A stretch of 64,000 nucleotides of DNA from Streptomyces humicola (GCF_024436035.1 NZ_JANFNG010000001.1:265689-329688), one strand, 5' to 3'; shown: positions 8,815 to 17,092, numbered from the stretch's first letter. Program-made: numbers and translations. The notes: generated by a model not told the origin, from the sequence alone.

Positions 8815-9080
8815 CTAGAGGGCAGTCCGGGACTCCGTTCCCCCGCCCATGAAGTGACGCGGCATCAGCGTACCTCCGTCCGAGATTTCCACATGCACCC
8901 GCCCGGCGCCCAAGTCACGGCTCAATTCGAAGGTCATCGGCGCGGGCGTGCTCCACGGCGTTGGGGACGAGTTCGGAGACCGTCAGCAGCACCGACTCGG
9001 CCACCTCCTCGGGGGCTCTCCACCGGCGGCGATCCAGGTCCTTGGCGGAGTCGCGGGAGCGCTCAACGGGGAAGCCCTGC
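8815..9080 (-). pseudogene. Frameshifted remnant of an RsbW-like ATP-binding (HATPase) protein
   Basis: On the minus strand one frame reads SRDSAKDLDRRWRAPEEV followed by AESVLLTVSELVPNAVEHARA, the N-box region of the anti-sigma-factor-like ATPases abundant in Streptomyces. The next part (RVHVEISDGG, the G1-box region) lies in another frame after a break near 8930, and the gene stops at 8815. The upstream half is missing, with the fragment overlapping the ssuD end. This is a decayed gene. Confidence 0.65.
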
Positions 9081-10217
9081 GGCGAAGGGCACCTCGGGGG
9101 CGGGCTCCTCGCGGTCGCTCTCCGGGTGCGACCAGAGCCCGGCCTGGGTCAGCAGCGGCAGGACCCCCTCGCCGAACCAGTAGGCCTCCTCCAGATGCGG
9201 ATAACCGGACAGGACGAACTCGTCGATGCCGCTGCGGTGGTATTCGGTGATCCGTTCGGCGACCTCGGCGTGGCTGCCGACCAGCGCCGTCCCCGCACCG
9301 CCGCGGACCAGGCCGATCCCGGCCCACAGGTTCGGTGAGACCTCCAGGCGGTCGGCGCGCCCGCCGTGCAGGGCCAGCATGCGCCGCTGTCCTTCGGACT
9401 CGCTGCGGGCCAGGCCCTCTTGGACGGCGCGGACGTCCTGAGGGTCGAACCCGTCCAGCAGCCGTTGGGCCTCGGCCCAGGCGTGCGCGCTGGTGTCGCG
9501 CGAGATGACGTGCAGGCGGATGCCGAAGCGCACATTGCGGCCATGGCGCTGCGCCAGTTCGCGGATCCAGGCGACCTTCGCGGCGACCTGCTCGGGCGGT
9601 TCGCCCCAGGTCAGGTAGACGTCGCTGCGTCGGGCGGCGACCTCGCCGGCCGCGGGGGAGGAGCCGCCGAAGTAGATCGGCGGCACCGGCTCCGGGAGCC
9701 GGGACAGCTGTGCCTGCTCGACGCTGAGGTGCGTGCCGGAGAAATCGACGGACTTGCCCTCCCACAGCTGCCGCACGATCTGCAGGAACTCGTCGGTACG
9801 GGCGTAGCGGGCGTCCTTGTCCAGGAAGTCGCCGTACGCACGCTGCTCGTGGCTCTCGCCACCGGTCACCACGTTGAGCAGCAGCCGCCCCTGGGTGTGG
9901 CGCTGGAAGGTGGCGGCCATCTGGGCGGCCAGGGTGGGTACGACGAAGCCAGGCCGGAAGGCGACCAGGAATTTCAGCCGCTCGGTCTCGCGGCTGAGCA
10001 TGGCCGTGGTCAGCCAGGCATCCTCGCACCAGGCGCCCGTGGGGGTGAGCGCGCCGACGAAGCCGAGCTGCTCGGCGGCGCGGCCGATCTGGGCGAGATA
10101 GGCGAGGGTGGCGTGGCGCTGTCCTCCGGCGGCGCCGGTCGGCACGCCGTGGCCGCCGCCGACTACATGGCGGCTGTCGCCGTTGGTGGGCAGAAACCAA
10201 TGGAAGGTCAGACTCAC
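9063..10217 (-). CDS. ssuD: FMNH2-dependent alkanesulfonate monooxygenase (SsuD-like)
   Basis: A 384-residue bacterial-luciferase-like monooxygenase predicted to release sulfite from alkanesulfonates using reduced FMN and O2. The sequence opens with LTFHWFLPTNGDSR and carries the SsuD-type segment QMAATFQRHTQGRLLLNVV, followed by the Gly-rich GGE motif. Length matches SsuD (about 380). It is the last gene of the sulfur operon, downstream of an FMN reductase gene that could supply reduced flavin. The substrate could be another organosulfonate or sulfone, since the cluster also carries sfnG- and sfnB-like genes. Confidence 0.88.
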   Translation of the reverse strand: MSLTFHWFLPTNGDSRHVVGGGHGVPTGAAGGQRHATLAYLAQIGRAAEQLGFVGALTPTGAWCEDAWLTTAMLSRETERLKFLVAFRPGFVVPTLAAQMAATFQRHTQGRLLLNVVTGGESHEQRAYGDFLDKDARYARTDEFLQIVRQLWEGKSVDFSGTHLSVEQAQLSRLPEPVPPIYFGGSSPAAGEVAARRSDVYLTWGEPPEQVAAKVAWIRELAQRHGRNVRFGIRLHVISRDTSAHAWAEAQRLLDGFDPQDVRAVQEGLARSESEGQRRMLALHGGRADRLEVSPNLWAGIGLVRGGAGTALVGSHAEVAERITEYHRSGIDEFVLSGYPHLEEAYWFGEGVLPLLTQAGLWSHPESDREEPAPEVPFAAGLPR

Positions 10218-10247
10218 GATGTCTCCTGGCGCCGGTGGGGTCGGGGG

Positions 10248-11483
10248 TCACAGCAGGCCGTGGCGCGGCGGGCGGGTGCCGTTCAGCACGTACCGCCCGA
10301 TGTGCTGCACCTTCCAGCGGACAGGGTCGTGCAGAGTGTGCGTACGCGCGTCGCGCCAGTGGCGGCTCAGGTTCAGGCCGGCGAGGGCCGAGCGGGTGCC
10401 GCTCACCTCGAACAGCGCGTCGGAGATCTGCACGGCAGCGGTCGAGGTGAAGGCCTTGGCGGCGGCCACGGCGATGGAGGCTTGCGCCGCGGAGTCGTCG
10501 GTGAGGTCTGCTCGGGCCGCGTCCACGGCGCGGGCGGCGGCGTCGAGCAGTGCGTCGGCGGCCTGTGCCTGCAGGCCGAGCTCGCCGAAGCGTTGGATGA
10601 GCAGCGGGTCGTCGGCTGCTACTGCCACTCCGCTTTCGAACCAGGGCCGGCTTTTGGTGCGTACGAAGGCCACGGCCTCGGCAAGCGCCCCGGCCGCGAT
10701 ACCGGCGTCGATGGCCGCGTGCAGCAACTGGGCGAGCGCGCCGTGCAGTTGCGGCCCGGTGAAGGTCAGGTGATGCGCCACGATGTGCTCGGCCGGGACG
10801 CGTACGCGTACCAGCCGGACGGTTCCGCTGGCGGTGGTGCGCTGGCCCATGCCGTCCCAGTCGTCGACCACGGTCACTCCCGGCGCATTGCGGGGCACGT
10901 AGGCAACGTGCAGCTGTCCGACCTCGTCCCCTTCCTCCGACACGCGGGCCAGCACGGGGATCCAGTCCGCGAAGAGTGCGCCCGTGCAGTAGTGCTTGAG
11001 CCCGTTGAGCAGATACGACCCGTCGGGTTCGCGCTCCAGCCGGGTCCGGATGTCCTGGACGTGCTGGGTGCCGGCTTCGGACTGGGCGTTGCCGAACCGG
11101 CGGCCGGCCAGCACCTGCCCGAGGAAGAAGGCCTGCTGAAACGGACTTCCCTGCTCGCGCAGCACGTTGACGTAGGCGAAGTGGTTCTGCGGGATCTGCG
11201 CCAGGCTGGGGTCGGCCGTCGCCAGCAGCCGGATCACCCGGGCGAGGACCTGGGCGCTCACGTCCGCGCCGCCGTACTCGGCGGGGACGGTCACGGCGAG
11301 CAGGCCGCTTGCGGAGAGCCGATCCAGCTCCGCATGGGGCAGGGCGCGGTCGAGGTCGCGTTGCGAGGCTCCGGGCCGGAACTCCTCGCAGAGCTCGGCA
11401 GCGATGCCAAGGGCCTCGTCGCCGTCGCGGATCACGTGCGCGGAAGCGGCGGGCGGTGTGTTCGGGAAGCCGATCGCGGTCAC
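10248..11483 (-). CDS. sfnB: SfnB-family acyl-CoA-dehydrogenase-fold flavin oxidoreductase
   Basis: A 411-residue flavoprotein of the acyl-CoA dehydrogenase fold. Members of the SfnB/DszC branch work as FMN-dependent monooxygenases in sulfur acquisition rather than in fatty-acid oxidation. Visible parts are an N-terminal helical domain with AVTVPAEYGGADV, the middle beta domain around GNAQSEAGT and HYCTGALFADW, and the C-terminal helical bundle ending in WKVQHIGRYVLNG. The catalytic Glu of true acyl-CoA dehydrogenases is not evident. Flanking ssuD-like and FMN reductase genes support the sulfur role. The exact substrate is unknown. Confidence 0.82.
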   Translation of the reverse strand: MTAIGFPNTPPAASAHVIRDGDEALGIAAELCEEFRPGASQRDLDRALPHAELDRLSASGLLAVTVPAEYGGADVSAQVLARVIRLLATADPSLAQIPQNHFAYVNVLREQGSPFQQAFFLGQVLAGRRFGNAQSEAGTQHVQDIRTRLEREPDGSYLLNGLKHYCTGALFADWIPVLARVSEEGDEVGQLHVAYVPRNAPGVTVVDDWDGMGQRTTASGTVRLVRVRVPAEHIVAHHLTFTGPQLHGALAQLLHAAIDAGIAAGALAEAVAFVRTKSRPWFESGVAVAADDPLLIQRFGELGLQAQAADALLDAAARAVDAARADLTDDSAAQASIAVAAAKAFTSTAAVQISDALFEVSGTRSALAGLNLSRHWRDARTHTLHDPVRWKVQHIGRYVLNGTRPPRHGLL

Positions 11484-11535
11484 GGGCGTACCTCCGGGGG
11501 CGGGCAGGAGTGGGATGCGCAGTTGCTGACGGAGC

Positions 11536-12090
11536 TCAGTTAGCTGCCAATGGCTGCGGGTTGCGGTCGAGGGCGGCGGAGAACTGGTCGACGGTCCGGT
11601 GCAGGGCCTCGGCCGTGGCGGGTTCCACGGTCACTGAGCCGTGGGTGTTGACGGTGATATGCCGGTCCAGGACGAACCAGCCCTGGACGATATGCGCGGC
11701 TCCCATCGAGGACAGCACTGGGCGCAGCGCGTAATCGATGGCCAGCACGTGTGCGGTGGTTCCGCCGGTCGCCAGAGGGAGCACGGTCTTGCCCTCGAGC
11801 GCGTACTGGGGGAGCAGGTCCAGCAGCGACTTCAACAGGCCCGAGTAGGCAGCCTTGTAGACGGGGGTGCCGATGACGACTCCGTCGGCGCGGGCGAACA
11901 GCTCGGCGGCCCGGACCAGCGCCGGGTGGGAGCCGTCGGCGCCCAGCAGCGCCTCCGAGGGGAGGGTGCGGACGTCGAGCGCGAGCACGGTGTGCCCCTG
12001 GGCCGAGAGCCGGACGTCGAGATGGCGCAGCAGACGGGCGGTGCGCGAGGTGGCGGAGGGGCTGCCGGAGACGGACAGGACGGTGGCCAT
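11536..12090 (-). CDS. NADPH-dependent FMN reductase (SsuE/MsuE-like)
   Basis: A 184-residue flavodoxin-fold reductase that supplies FMNH2 to the monooxygenases of this operon. The phosphate-binding loop SGSPSATSRT is at residues 8-17. The motif IGTPVYKAAYSGLLKSLLD (about residues 76-94) is characteristic of the SsuE family. I start at the ATG at 12090, preceded by GAGG at good spacing; sequence encoded upstream is not family-like. It lies between the sfnB- and sfnG-like genes on the same strand. Confidence 0.9.
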   Translation of the reverse strand: MATVLSVSGSPSATSRTARLLRHLDVRLSAQGHTVLALDVRTLPSEALLGADGSHPALVRAAELFARADGVVIGTPVYKAAYSGLLKSLLDLLPQYALEGKTVLPLATGGTTAHVLAIDYALRPVLSSMGAAHIVQGWFVLDRHITVNTHGSVTVEPATAEALHRTVDQFSAALDRNPQPLAAN

Positions 12091-12192
12091 GCGTGCCTCG
12101 TTTTCGGAACGGGAGGGGAATGCGGACCCGATGGGCCCGTTGCAGGACAGGGTGGGCATGGGCACACCGGGAGTGAGGTGGTGGGCGGGGCC

Positions 12193-13326
12193 TCAGGCCA
12201 GGGACGCGGCGGGCTCGGGCTCGGCGTCGGGCTGCTGGGCTTCCAGTTCGCGTACCAGAGGGAGGACCCTCTGGCCGAAGTACTCCACTTCTTCCAGGTA
12301 GTGCAGGAAGCCGAGCAGGAAGAGATCCACCCCCAGGTGCTTGTAGGCGACGATCCGCTCGGCGATCTGCTCGGGCGTGCCGATGAGGCCGGTGCGGAAG
12401 CCGTCGTTGTACTGCACCAGATCCTCGAAGGAGGAGTCCTGCCACATGCCCCTGCCGTCGGCCGTGGACTGGCCCGCCTGCTTCACGGCGGCGCCGAAAC
12501 CGTGCACTGCCTCGGTGTCGGCCTTCGCAATGATCTCTCGCAGGGTGTCGCGGGCCTCGGCCTCGGTGTCGCGGGCGATGAGGAAGCCGTTGAGGCCGAA
12601 GCGGGGGGCCGTGCGGCCTGCCGCGGCGGCGGAGGAGCGCACGTCCTGGATCTGCTCGGTGGCCCCCGCGAAGTCTTTGCCGTTGCTGAAGTACCAGTCC
12701 GAGACCCGGCCGGCCATGGCCCGGGCTGCGGTCGAGTTGCCGCCTTGGAAGATCTCCGGGTGGGGGCGGTCAGGCGTGTTGAGCGGCTTGGGCTTGAGGG
12801 AGAAGTCGCGAATCCGGTAGAAGTCGCCGGCAAGTTCGGCGTGGTCCTCGGTCCAGATCGCGCGCAACGCGCGGATGAACTCCTCGGAACGGCGATAGCG
12901 CTCGTCGTGCTCCAGCCACGGCTCACCGAGAGCGGTGAACTCGCCCTTGAACCAACCGCTCACCACGTTCACGGCGAAGCGCCCGCCGGACAGGTGGTCC
13001 GCGGTGGCACCCAACTTGGCCAACACGCCGGGATGCCACAGACCCGGATGCACCGCGGCGATCACCTTCAGGCGCTCGGTGGCCAAGAGCAGCGCCAAGC
13101 TGAAGCTGGTCGACTCGTGCTGGTACTCGGCTCCGTAGCTGGCCATGTAGCGGACCTGGCTGAGTGCGTAGTCAAAGCCGCTGTTCTCGGCGAGCACGGC
13201 CAGCCGCCGGTTGTAGTCGTAGGTCCAGTCGGTGCGCTGCTCGATTTTGCTGGTGACCAGGCCCCCACTGACGTTGGGGACCCAGTAGGCGAAGCGGACC
13301 GGATCGGGAGCGTGGGCTTGGGACAT
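12193..13326 (-). CDS. sfnG: SfnG-family dimethylsulfone-type FMNH2-dependent monooxygenase
   Basis: A luciferase-like monooxygenase of 377 residues. The start RFAYWVPNVSGGLVTSKIEQ and the segment HPGLWHPGVLAKLGATAD are typical of SfnG, which converts dimethylsulfone to methanesulfinate with FMNH2 and O2. The ATG at 13326 has GGAG at suitable spacing. It is the first enzyme gene of the operon, 302 bases after a Cys-containing leader peptide. The neighbouring SsuE-like reductase is the probable flavin source. A related sulfone or sulfonate substrate cannot be excluded. Confidence 0.85.
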   Translation of the reverse strand: MSQAHAPDPVRFAYWVPNVSGGLVTSKIEQRTDWTYDYNRRLAVLAENSGFDYALSQVRYMASYGAEYQHESTSFSLALLLATERLKVIAAVHPGLWHPGVLAKLGATADHLSGGRFAVNVVSGWFKGEFTALGEPWLEHDERYRRSEEFIRALRAIWTEDHAELAGDFYRIRDFSLKPKPLNTPDRPHPEIFQGGNSTAARAMAGRVSDWYFSNGKDFAGATEQIQDVRSSAAAAGRTAPRFGLNGFLIARDTEAEARDTLREIIAKADTEAVHGFGAAVKQAGQSTADGRGMWQDSSFEDLVQYNDGFRTGLIGTPEQIAERIVAYKHLGVDLFLLGFLHYLEEVEYFGQRVLPLVRELEAQQPDAEPEPAASLA

Positions 13327-13628
13327 GGCGAACTCCAGGGAACGGAAGGGGAAACGGGGACGAGAGGCAAGGGAGCGCTCTTGCTGCATCGGCACGCGGG
13401 GGGCGGTCCACGCGCGGTCAGACGGAGTGCAGGGCCACGAAGTGCCGGGAGACGGAGTGCCGGGAGACGGAGTGCGGCGAGATGGGGAGCATGGCCGGAC
13501 CTGCCGGAACCCTGCGATCACGCGCGTAGCGGGCAGGGCTTGTCCAGTCCGAGGAGGACCAGTCCAGGACGTCGCGAGTGCACCGAAGGCTGTCGGCACG
13601 CAGGCCCGGCACTGGCCAGGCGGGCGTC
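13327..13628 (-). promoter_or_regulatory. Untranslated leader between Cys leader peptide and sfnG
   Basis: These 302 bases hold no convincing gene. They contain the 15-bp tandem repeats at 13441-13485, GTCC/GGAC inverted elements near 13545-13570, and a GC-rich potential stem just after the leader-peptide stop (GCCCG/CGGGC near 13600-13625). Their place between a Cys-coding mini-ORF and the structural genes fits an attenuator, but I could not define alternative structures with certainty. Confidence 0.45.
13441..13485. repeat. Three-copy 15-bp tandem repeat
   Basis: The unit AGTGCCGGGAGACGG occurs twice in perfect copies (13441-13455 and 13456-13470) and once with two changes (13471-13485). 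It lies in the untranslated leader of the sulfur operon. Confidence 0.85.
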
Positions 13629-13718
13629 TCAGGCCACGCGGCGACAGCGACAGACGGCGCTGGACACACGCACCAGGTCGACGTGGCGTCGACGCGTGAG
13701 TCCCAGTCGCTTCTTCAT
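13629..13718 (-). CDS. Cys-containing leader peptide of the sulfur operon (29 residues)
   Basis: A mini-ORF begins at the ATG at 13718 and ends with TGA at 13629. Its product opens MKKRLGLTRRRHVDLVRV and ends SSAVCRCRRVA. The core RRRHVDL-x-R-x-x-S-x-x-C matches a recurrent family of short actinobacterial peptides annotated as putative leader peptides in front of sulfur-assimilation genes. The closely spaced Cys codons (C-R-C) near the end are the natural sensor: ribosomes should stall when Cys-tRNA is scarce and so alter folding of the downstream leader. It precedes the sfnG-like gene by 302 bases on the same strand. Cys-responsive attenuation is established for mycobacterial short ORFs; its use here is inference. 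Confidence 0.78.
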   Translation of the reverse strand: MKKRLGLTRRRHVDLVRVSSAVCRCRRVA

Positions 13719-13812
13719 GTCCGTGAGGGTAGCCAAGGGGAGGTGGTCGGGTCGAGTAGGCATCTACGAGCGCCTGATAGGGTTTCCCTTACATCGAACG
13801 GAGTCTCTCGCG

Positions 13813-14769
13813 ATGCGGATCGAACAGCTGGAGTACATCGAGGCGATCACCCGCCTCGGCTCGCTGCGCCGCGCTGCCGGGGAACTCCACCTCTCCCCAC
13901 CGGCGTTGAGTGAGACCGTCCGCAACCTGGAGCGAGAACTGGGCGTCGAACTCCTGGACCGCAGGCGCTCCGTAGCCAAGATCAGCGATGAGGGCCGCGA
14001 GCTGCTGCCTCATATCACCGGCGTCTTGGAGGCGGTCGACCGGCTGCGCCGCGCAGCCCACGAACATCACCACACCACCCGCATGCTGCGCCTCGGCACG
14101 GTCAACGCGGCCACAGTGCCGTTGCTCGTCCCTGCTATCCGGGAGTTCCGGGCCGCGCATCCCATGACGCAGGTCGAAGTTGTCGCCTCGCAGCAGGCGG
14201 AGATCCATCAGTCCCTGCTGGATGGCAGTTTCGACCTGGGACTGGTCAACTACCTGCGCGGTGACGACTTTCCGCCCGAGCTGCAGACCACCGAACTGCT
14301 ACGGGGGCGTCCCATCGCCTGCGTCCGGCCCGACAGCCCGCTGGCCGCGCTGGAGGTGCTGGGCGTGGACGATCTGCTCCGCGAGCCGCTGGTGGTGATG
14401 CGGTCGGGATACGTCATGCACCGATTCGTCCACCGCCTGTTGCAGGGCCGCTCGCCGTCCTTCTCCTATTCGACCGACGGTGCGGAGATGGGCAAGCTCA
14501 TGGTCGCCGAGGGACTCGGCGTGACGGTGCTGCCAGACTTCAGCGTGCGGGACGATCCCCTGGAGCGCAGCGGCGCCATCACCTACCGGCCCATGGCGGA
14601 CGACTCGACCGAAGTGCTGATGGTCATCCAGTACCGGCGCTTCGGGTCGGCCCCTCGAGCCGCCCGCGACCTTCACGACATCTTCGTCCACCGGGCACAG
14701 GAGCGCCGAAAGGCATTGGAGGACCCTCCAGCGCGTGTGGGCCGTGGTCAGCCGGTAATGCCATCGTAG
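13813..14769 (+). CDS. LysR-family transcriptional regulator of the sulfur operon
   Basis: A 318-residue LysR-type regulator. The N-terminal winged helix-turn-helix is clear (residues 1-60: LEYIEAITRLGSLRRAAGEL then LSPPALSETVRNLERELGV). The effector-binding domain follows from about residue 90, with the typical SFDLGLVNY and EGLGVTVLPDF segments. The ATG at 13813 starts directly at the conserved MRIEQL. It is divergent from the sulfur operon, with the leader peptide start 95 bases away, so it probably controls that operon from the shared intergenic region. The effector could be a sulfur intermediate (inference by analogy with CysB/Cbl/SsuR-type proteins). Confidence 0.88.
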   Translation: MRIEQLEYIEAITRLGSLRRAAGELHLSPPALSETVRNLERELGVELLDRRRSVAKISDEGRELLPHITGVLEAVDRLRRAAHEHHHTTRMLRLGTVNAATVPLLVPAIREFRAAHPMTQVEVVASQQAEIHQSLLDGSFDLGLVNYLRGDDFPPELQTTELLRGRPIACVRPDSPLAALEVLGVDDLLREPLVVMRSGYVMHRFVHRLLQGRSPSFSYSTDGAEMGKLMVAEGLGVTVLPDFSVRDDPLERSGAITYRPMADDSTEVLMVIQYRRFGSAPRAARDLHDIFVHRAQERRKALEDPPARVGRGQPVMPS

Positions 14770-14960
14770 CCGACCCGGAATTCCTCGGGTCCGGGCCGCA
14801 GCGTGTTCGGCCGGTACTTCGGCGGATCGACGATCAGGCGCAGGTTGCTCAGGCGGCCGGGCTCGCCGCCCTTCGTGATCTCGCTGCCGTACCTTGGGCG
14901 GAGAACCCGACTCCACCTGGGCTCCACGTCGGGTTGGAAAAACCGGCTCCGGCGGCACAC
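14748..14960 (-). pseudogene. Unidentified coding fragment
   Basis: An open stretch of about 70 codons whose last 40 have strongly G+C-biased third positions and protein-like sequence (GRLSNLRLIVDPPKYRP, then EEFRVGYDGITG). There is no convincing start and I do not recognise a family. The converging LysR gene ends inside it. It is probably the tail of a lost gene. Confidence 0.3.
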
Positions 14961-14984
14961 CGGCCCCTGCGAGTACGGGGGTCG

Positions 14985-15674
14985 TCACAACTCGACCATG
15001 GTTTGCGGTGCGGCTTGCGCCTTCTTCGCCGAGTGGATGGTCCACAGGATGAGCAGGCCGTAGACGGCGATCATGAGTATCTGCGAGACGTTGGCGGCGA
15101 GTCCTATCGGCAGCAGGTAGATGGCCGCGATGCGCAGGCCGGCGTCGACCAGCAGCGAGATCCCCCAGACCAGGGAGGCGCGGAACCAGCGGGCCCGCAT
15201 GGCAGTGGTCTTCGCGGTGGACTGGAATTCCTCGTGCTGCGCGTTGCCGGCCGAGCGGGCGAAGCGCTGGGCAGCGTAGTAGGCGAGTGGGCGTCTGATG
15301 ATGCAGCTGCCGACGAGGACCAGGCCGGCGGCGCAGGACATCGTCGAGTCCTTGGCGAGAATGAAGCGGGGATCGCCGGTGACGAAGCTCAGCGCGAGGC
15401 CCGCACCGAACAGGGCGAGCAGGAACAGCGCGAATGGATCGAGCCTGCGTTGCCGGACCGCCACCCAGAGCATGCGCAGGCCGGAGACGACGGTGCCGAC
15501 AAGCAGGGCGAGGTAGTTGCTCGCCCCGAGCAGTTCGGCGACGAAGTAGGCGTTCACCGAAAGGCCGATGTCGTAGAAGAGCGTGGTGACCATCGCACGC
15601 GAGGCCGGGTTGAGTCGCCGTCCGCGGGACCGGGTTTCGGTGGGGGTGGCCGGATCGGACGAGGTCTGTGGCAT
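14985..15674 (-). CDS. VC0807-family polytopic membrane protein
   Basis: A 229-residue membrane protein with about five to six hydrophobic segments. The DIGLSVNAYFVAELLGAS start, the DPRFILAKDS loop and the paired C-terminal helices resemble VC0807-family (DUF3159-like) proteins, whose function is unknown. The ATG at 15674 has GGGAG at good spacing; residues encoded further upstream look non-coding. A 10-bp inverted repeat lies 40-85 bases upstream. No functional partner is evident. Confidence 0.7.
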   Translation of the reverse strand: MPQTSSDPATPTETRSRGRRLNPASRAMVTTLFYDIGLSVNAYFVAELLGASNYLALLVGTVVSGLRMLWVAVRQRRLDPFALFLLALFGAGLALSFVTGDPRFILAKDSTMSCAAGLVLVGSCIIRRPLAYYAAQRFARSAGNAQHEEFQSTAKTTAMRARWFRASLVWGISLLVDAGLRIAAIYLLPIGLAANVSQILMIAVYGLLILWTIHSAKKAQAAPQTMVEL

Positions 15675-16437
15675 GTGAACTCCCAGTCGGTCGTGTGGCG
15701 GGAAACAGTTCGAACATGTTCCCGAGCCGCGAAATGATTCCGGTGACGGTCGGGAACATTTCCTTTTTCGATCGGGGACGACGTTACGTTCGGCGACGTT
15801 GATCGTCATGCGGCGATCGCCGTAGATTCGGGTGGACAGATGTCTCCACCCGACGGTCGGCGTGCTGGTATGCGCAGGGCGCGCACCGCAGGACAGCGGG
15901 CCGGGAATGGCCCTACGGAACGGGCTACTCGATGAGGTGAACGCCGTTTGTTTTCGTGCTCCCGTCCGATGAGGGGAATGGGAGTCCGATGAGTTGCTTG
16001 CGTGGTTTCGTGCCCTGGATCGCGCTTTCCCTCGTGTTTGGACACCGGCAAGGTCGGCTATTTCGGCGAGCTGCCTTTGTCGCGAGCATTCTGTTCAGGC
16101 TCGCCCACCAGCTCGTCGGATTCGGCGTTCCCGCGATGTTCACCGACCGGTACGCAGGCGGGTTCGCGCCCGCCGCGCCGCCGCTGTCCCGCTCGTGTCC
16201 TCGGTCGAGCCGGCCTGATCGCCGGCAACGGAGTTGAGGAGCGTGATGGTTGCCGACCCGGTGACCGGTCTCGCGCCCGCGGCACCGGCCGGAACGTCCC
16301 GAACGAGACGGCGCGCCGGAGTCGACCCGGGTGGAGACGGTCCTCCACCCGGAGATACAGCGCTCGCCGCACGACATCGACGTGGGTCAGCCGTACTTTT
16401 CCGGGCATCGGAACAACATCGAGTGGAGGTCATCGAG
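15675..16437. other. Intergenic region without a supported gene
   Basis: This 763-base divergent intergenic stretch shows short open frames on both strands but none with protein-like sequence, a good start or consistent codon bias. It holds the promoters of the VC0807-like gene and the DUF1453-like gene, and the inverted repeat at 15716-15759. Confidence 0.5.
15716..15759. promoter_or_regulatory. Perfect 10-bp inverted repeat upstream of the VC0807-like gene
   Basis: ATGTTCCCGA (15716-15725) and TCGGGAACAT (15750-15759) are perfect reverse complements separated by 24 bases. The left arm overlaps the palindrome GAACATGTTC (15712-15721). This may be a pair of operator half-sites or a hairpin. 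No cognate regulator was identified. Confidence 0.5.
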
Positions 16438-17073
16438 ATGAGCGGTCCCGTTGAGATCGTGTTGATCCTGGCCGCGGTCGGCTACCTGCTGGTCCGGCGC
16501 GTGATGGGAGAGCCCGCACAGGCCAAGCGGATACTGATCCTGCCGGCCGTGCTGAGCCTGATCGGCCTGTCAGACGTGTCCGGACAGGTGAAGACGCCGC
16601 TTTCGCTGCTGTTCCTGGTCGCCACCGCCGCGATCAGCGTCGTCCTCGGTGCGCTGCGCGGTGCGAGCGTACACATCTCCCAGCGGGAGGGCCTCGCGTT
16701 CGTCCGCTACACCGGGGTCACGGTCGTGCTGTGGGTGGTGAACCTGGCGATCAAGTTCGGCGTGAACCTCGCACTCGGCGCTATCGACTCGAAGGACCCG
16801 GGCGCGGTTGGCAACAGCCTGCTGCTCACCCTCGGGCTCGGCATCCTCGCCGAAGGTCTCGTCGTGCTCTACCGCGCGCTGCGCAACAATCACCCGGTGA
16901 TGTGGACCCAGGGCCAAGACGGCGCCCCGCACCAGATGTTCCCGTTCCTGAACGACCCGCAGCGCAGCCTGACCAACCGCGGTGACCACCCGTACGGTGA
17001 CCACCCGTACGGTGACCACCGGGCGGCCGGATGGAACACTCGGCTCGACCAGCCTCGCGACTGCCGCCGATGA
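16438..17073 (+). CDS. DUF1453-like membrane protein upstream of a two-component system
   Basis: A 211-residue membrane protein of the DUF1453/CcdC-like type with about five hydrophobic helices (VEIVLILAAVGYLLVRRV first). The ATG at 16438 has GGAGG eight bases upstream. The C-terminus is unusual: an in-frame 15-bp tandem repeat encodes GDHPYGDHPYGDH, a His/Asp-rich tail that could bind metal. The sensor kinase gene follows after 19 bases, so the protein may be part of the signalling unit, perhaps as an accessory membrane sensor (inference). Family function is not established. Confidence 0.7.
   Translation: MSGPVEIVLILAAVGYLLVRRVMGEPAQAKRILILPAVLSLIGLSDVSGQVKTPLSLLFLVATAAISVVLGALRGASVHISQREGLAFVRYTGVTVVLWVVNLAIKFGVNLALGAIDSKDPGAVGNSLLLTLGLGILAEGLVVLYRALRNNHPVMWTQGQDGAPHQMFPFLNDPQRSLTNRGDHPYGDHPYGDHRAAGWNTRLDQPRDCRR
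16981..17020 (+). repeat. 15-bp tandem repeat inside the DUF1453-like gene
   Basis: The unit GGTGACCACCCGTAC is present twice exactly (16981-16995, 16996-17010) and a third time partly. It encodes DHPYG in frame, so copy number changes would keep the frame. Confidence 0.85.
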
Positions 17074-17092
17074 GGACGGGAATCCCAGGACC

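Noticed and set aside
13441-13485. Three regular repeats considered as a CRISPR array.
   Set aside because: The units are directly adjacent 15-mers without spacers, and no cas gene is present.
11641-14769. A plus-strand open frame of 1042 codons running opposite the sulfur operon.
   Set aside because: It is a high-GC antisense shadow; only its last 318 codons (LysR) are protein-like. The minus-strand genes beneath have clear families.
15712-15721. GAACATGTTC considered as a LexA (SOS) box.
   Set aside because: Actinobacterial LexA boxes have a four-base spacer between GAAC and GTTC; here the spacer is two bases and the gene is not an SOS type.
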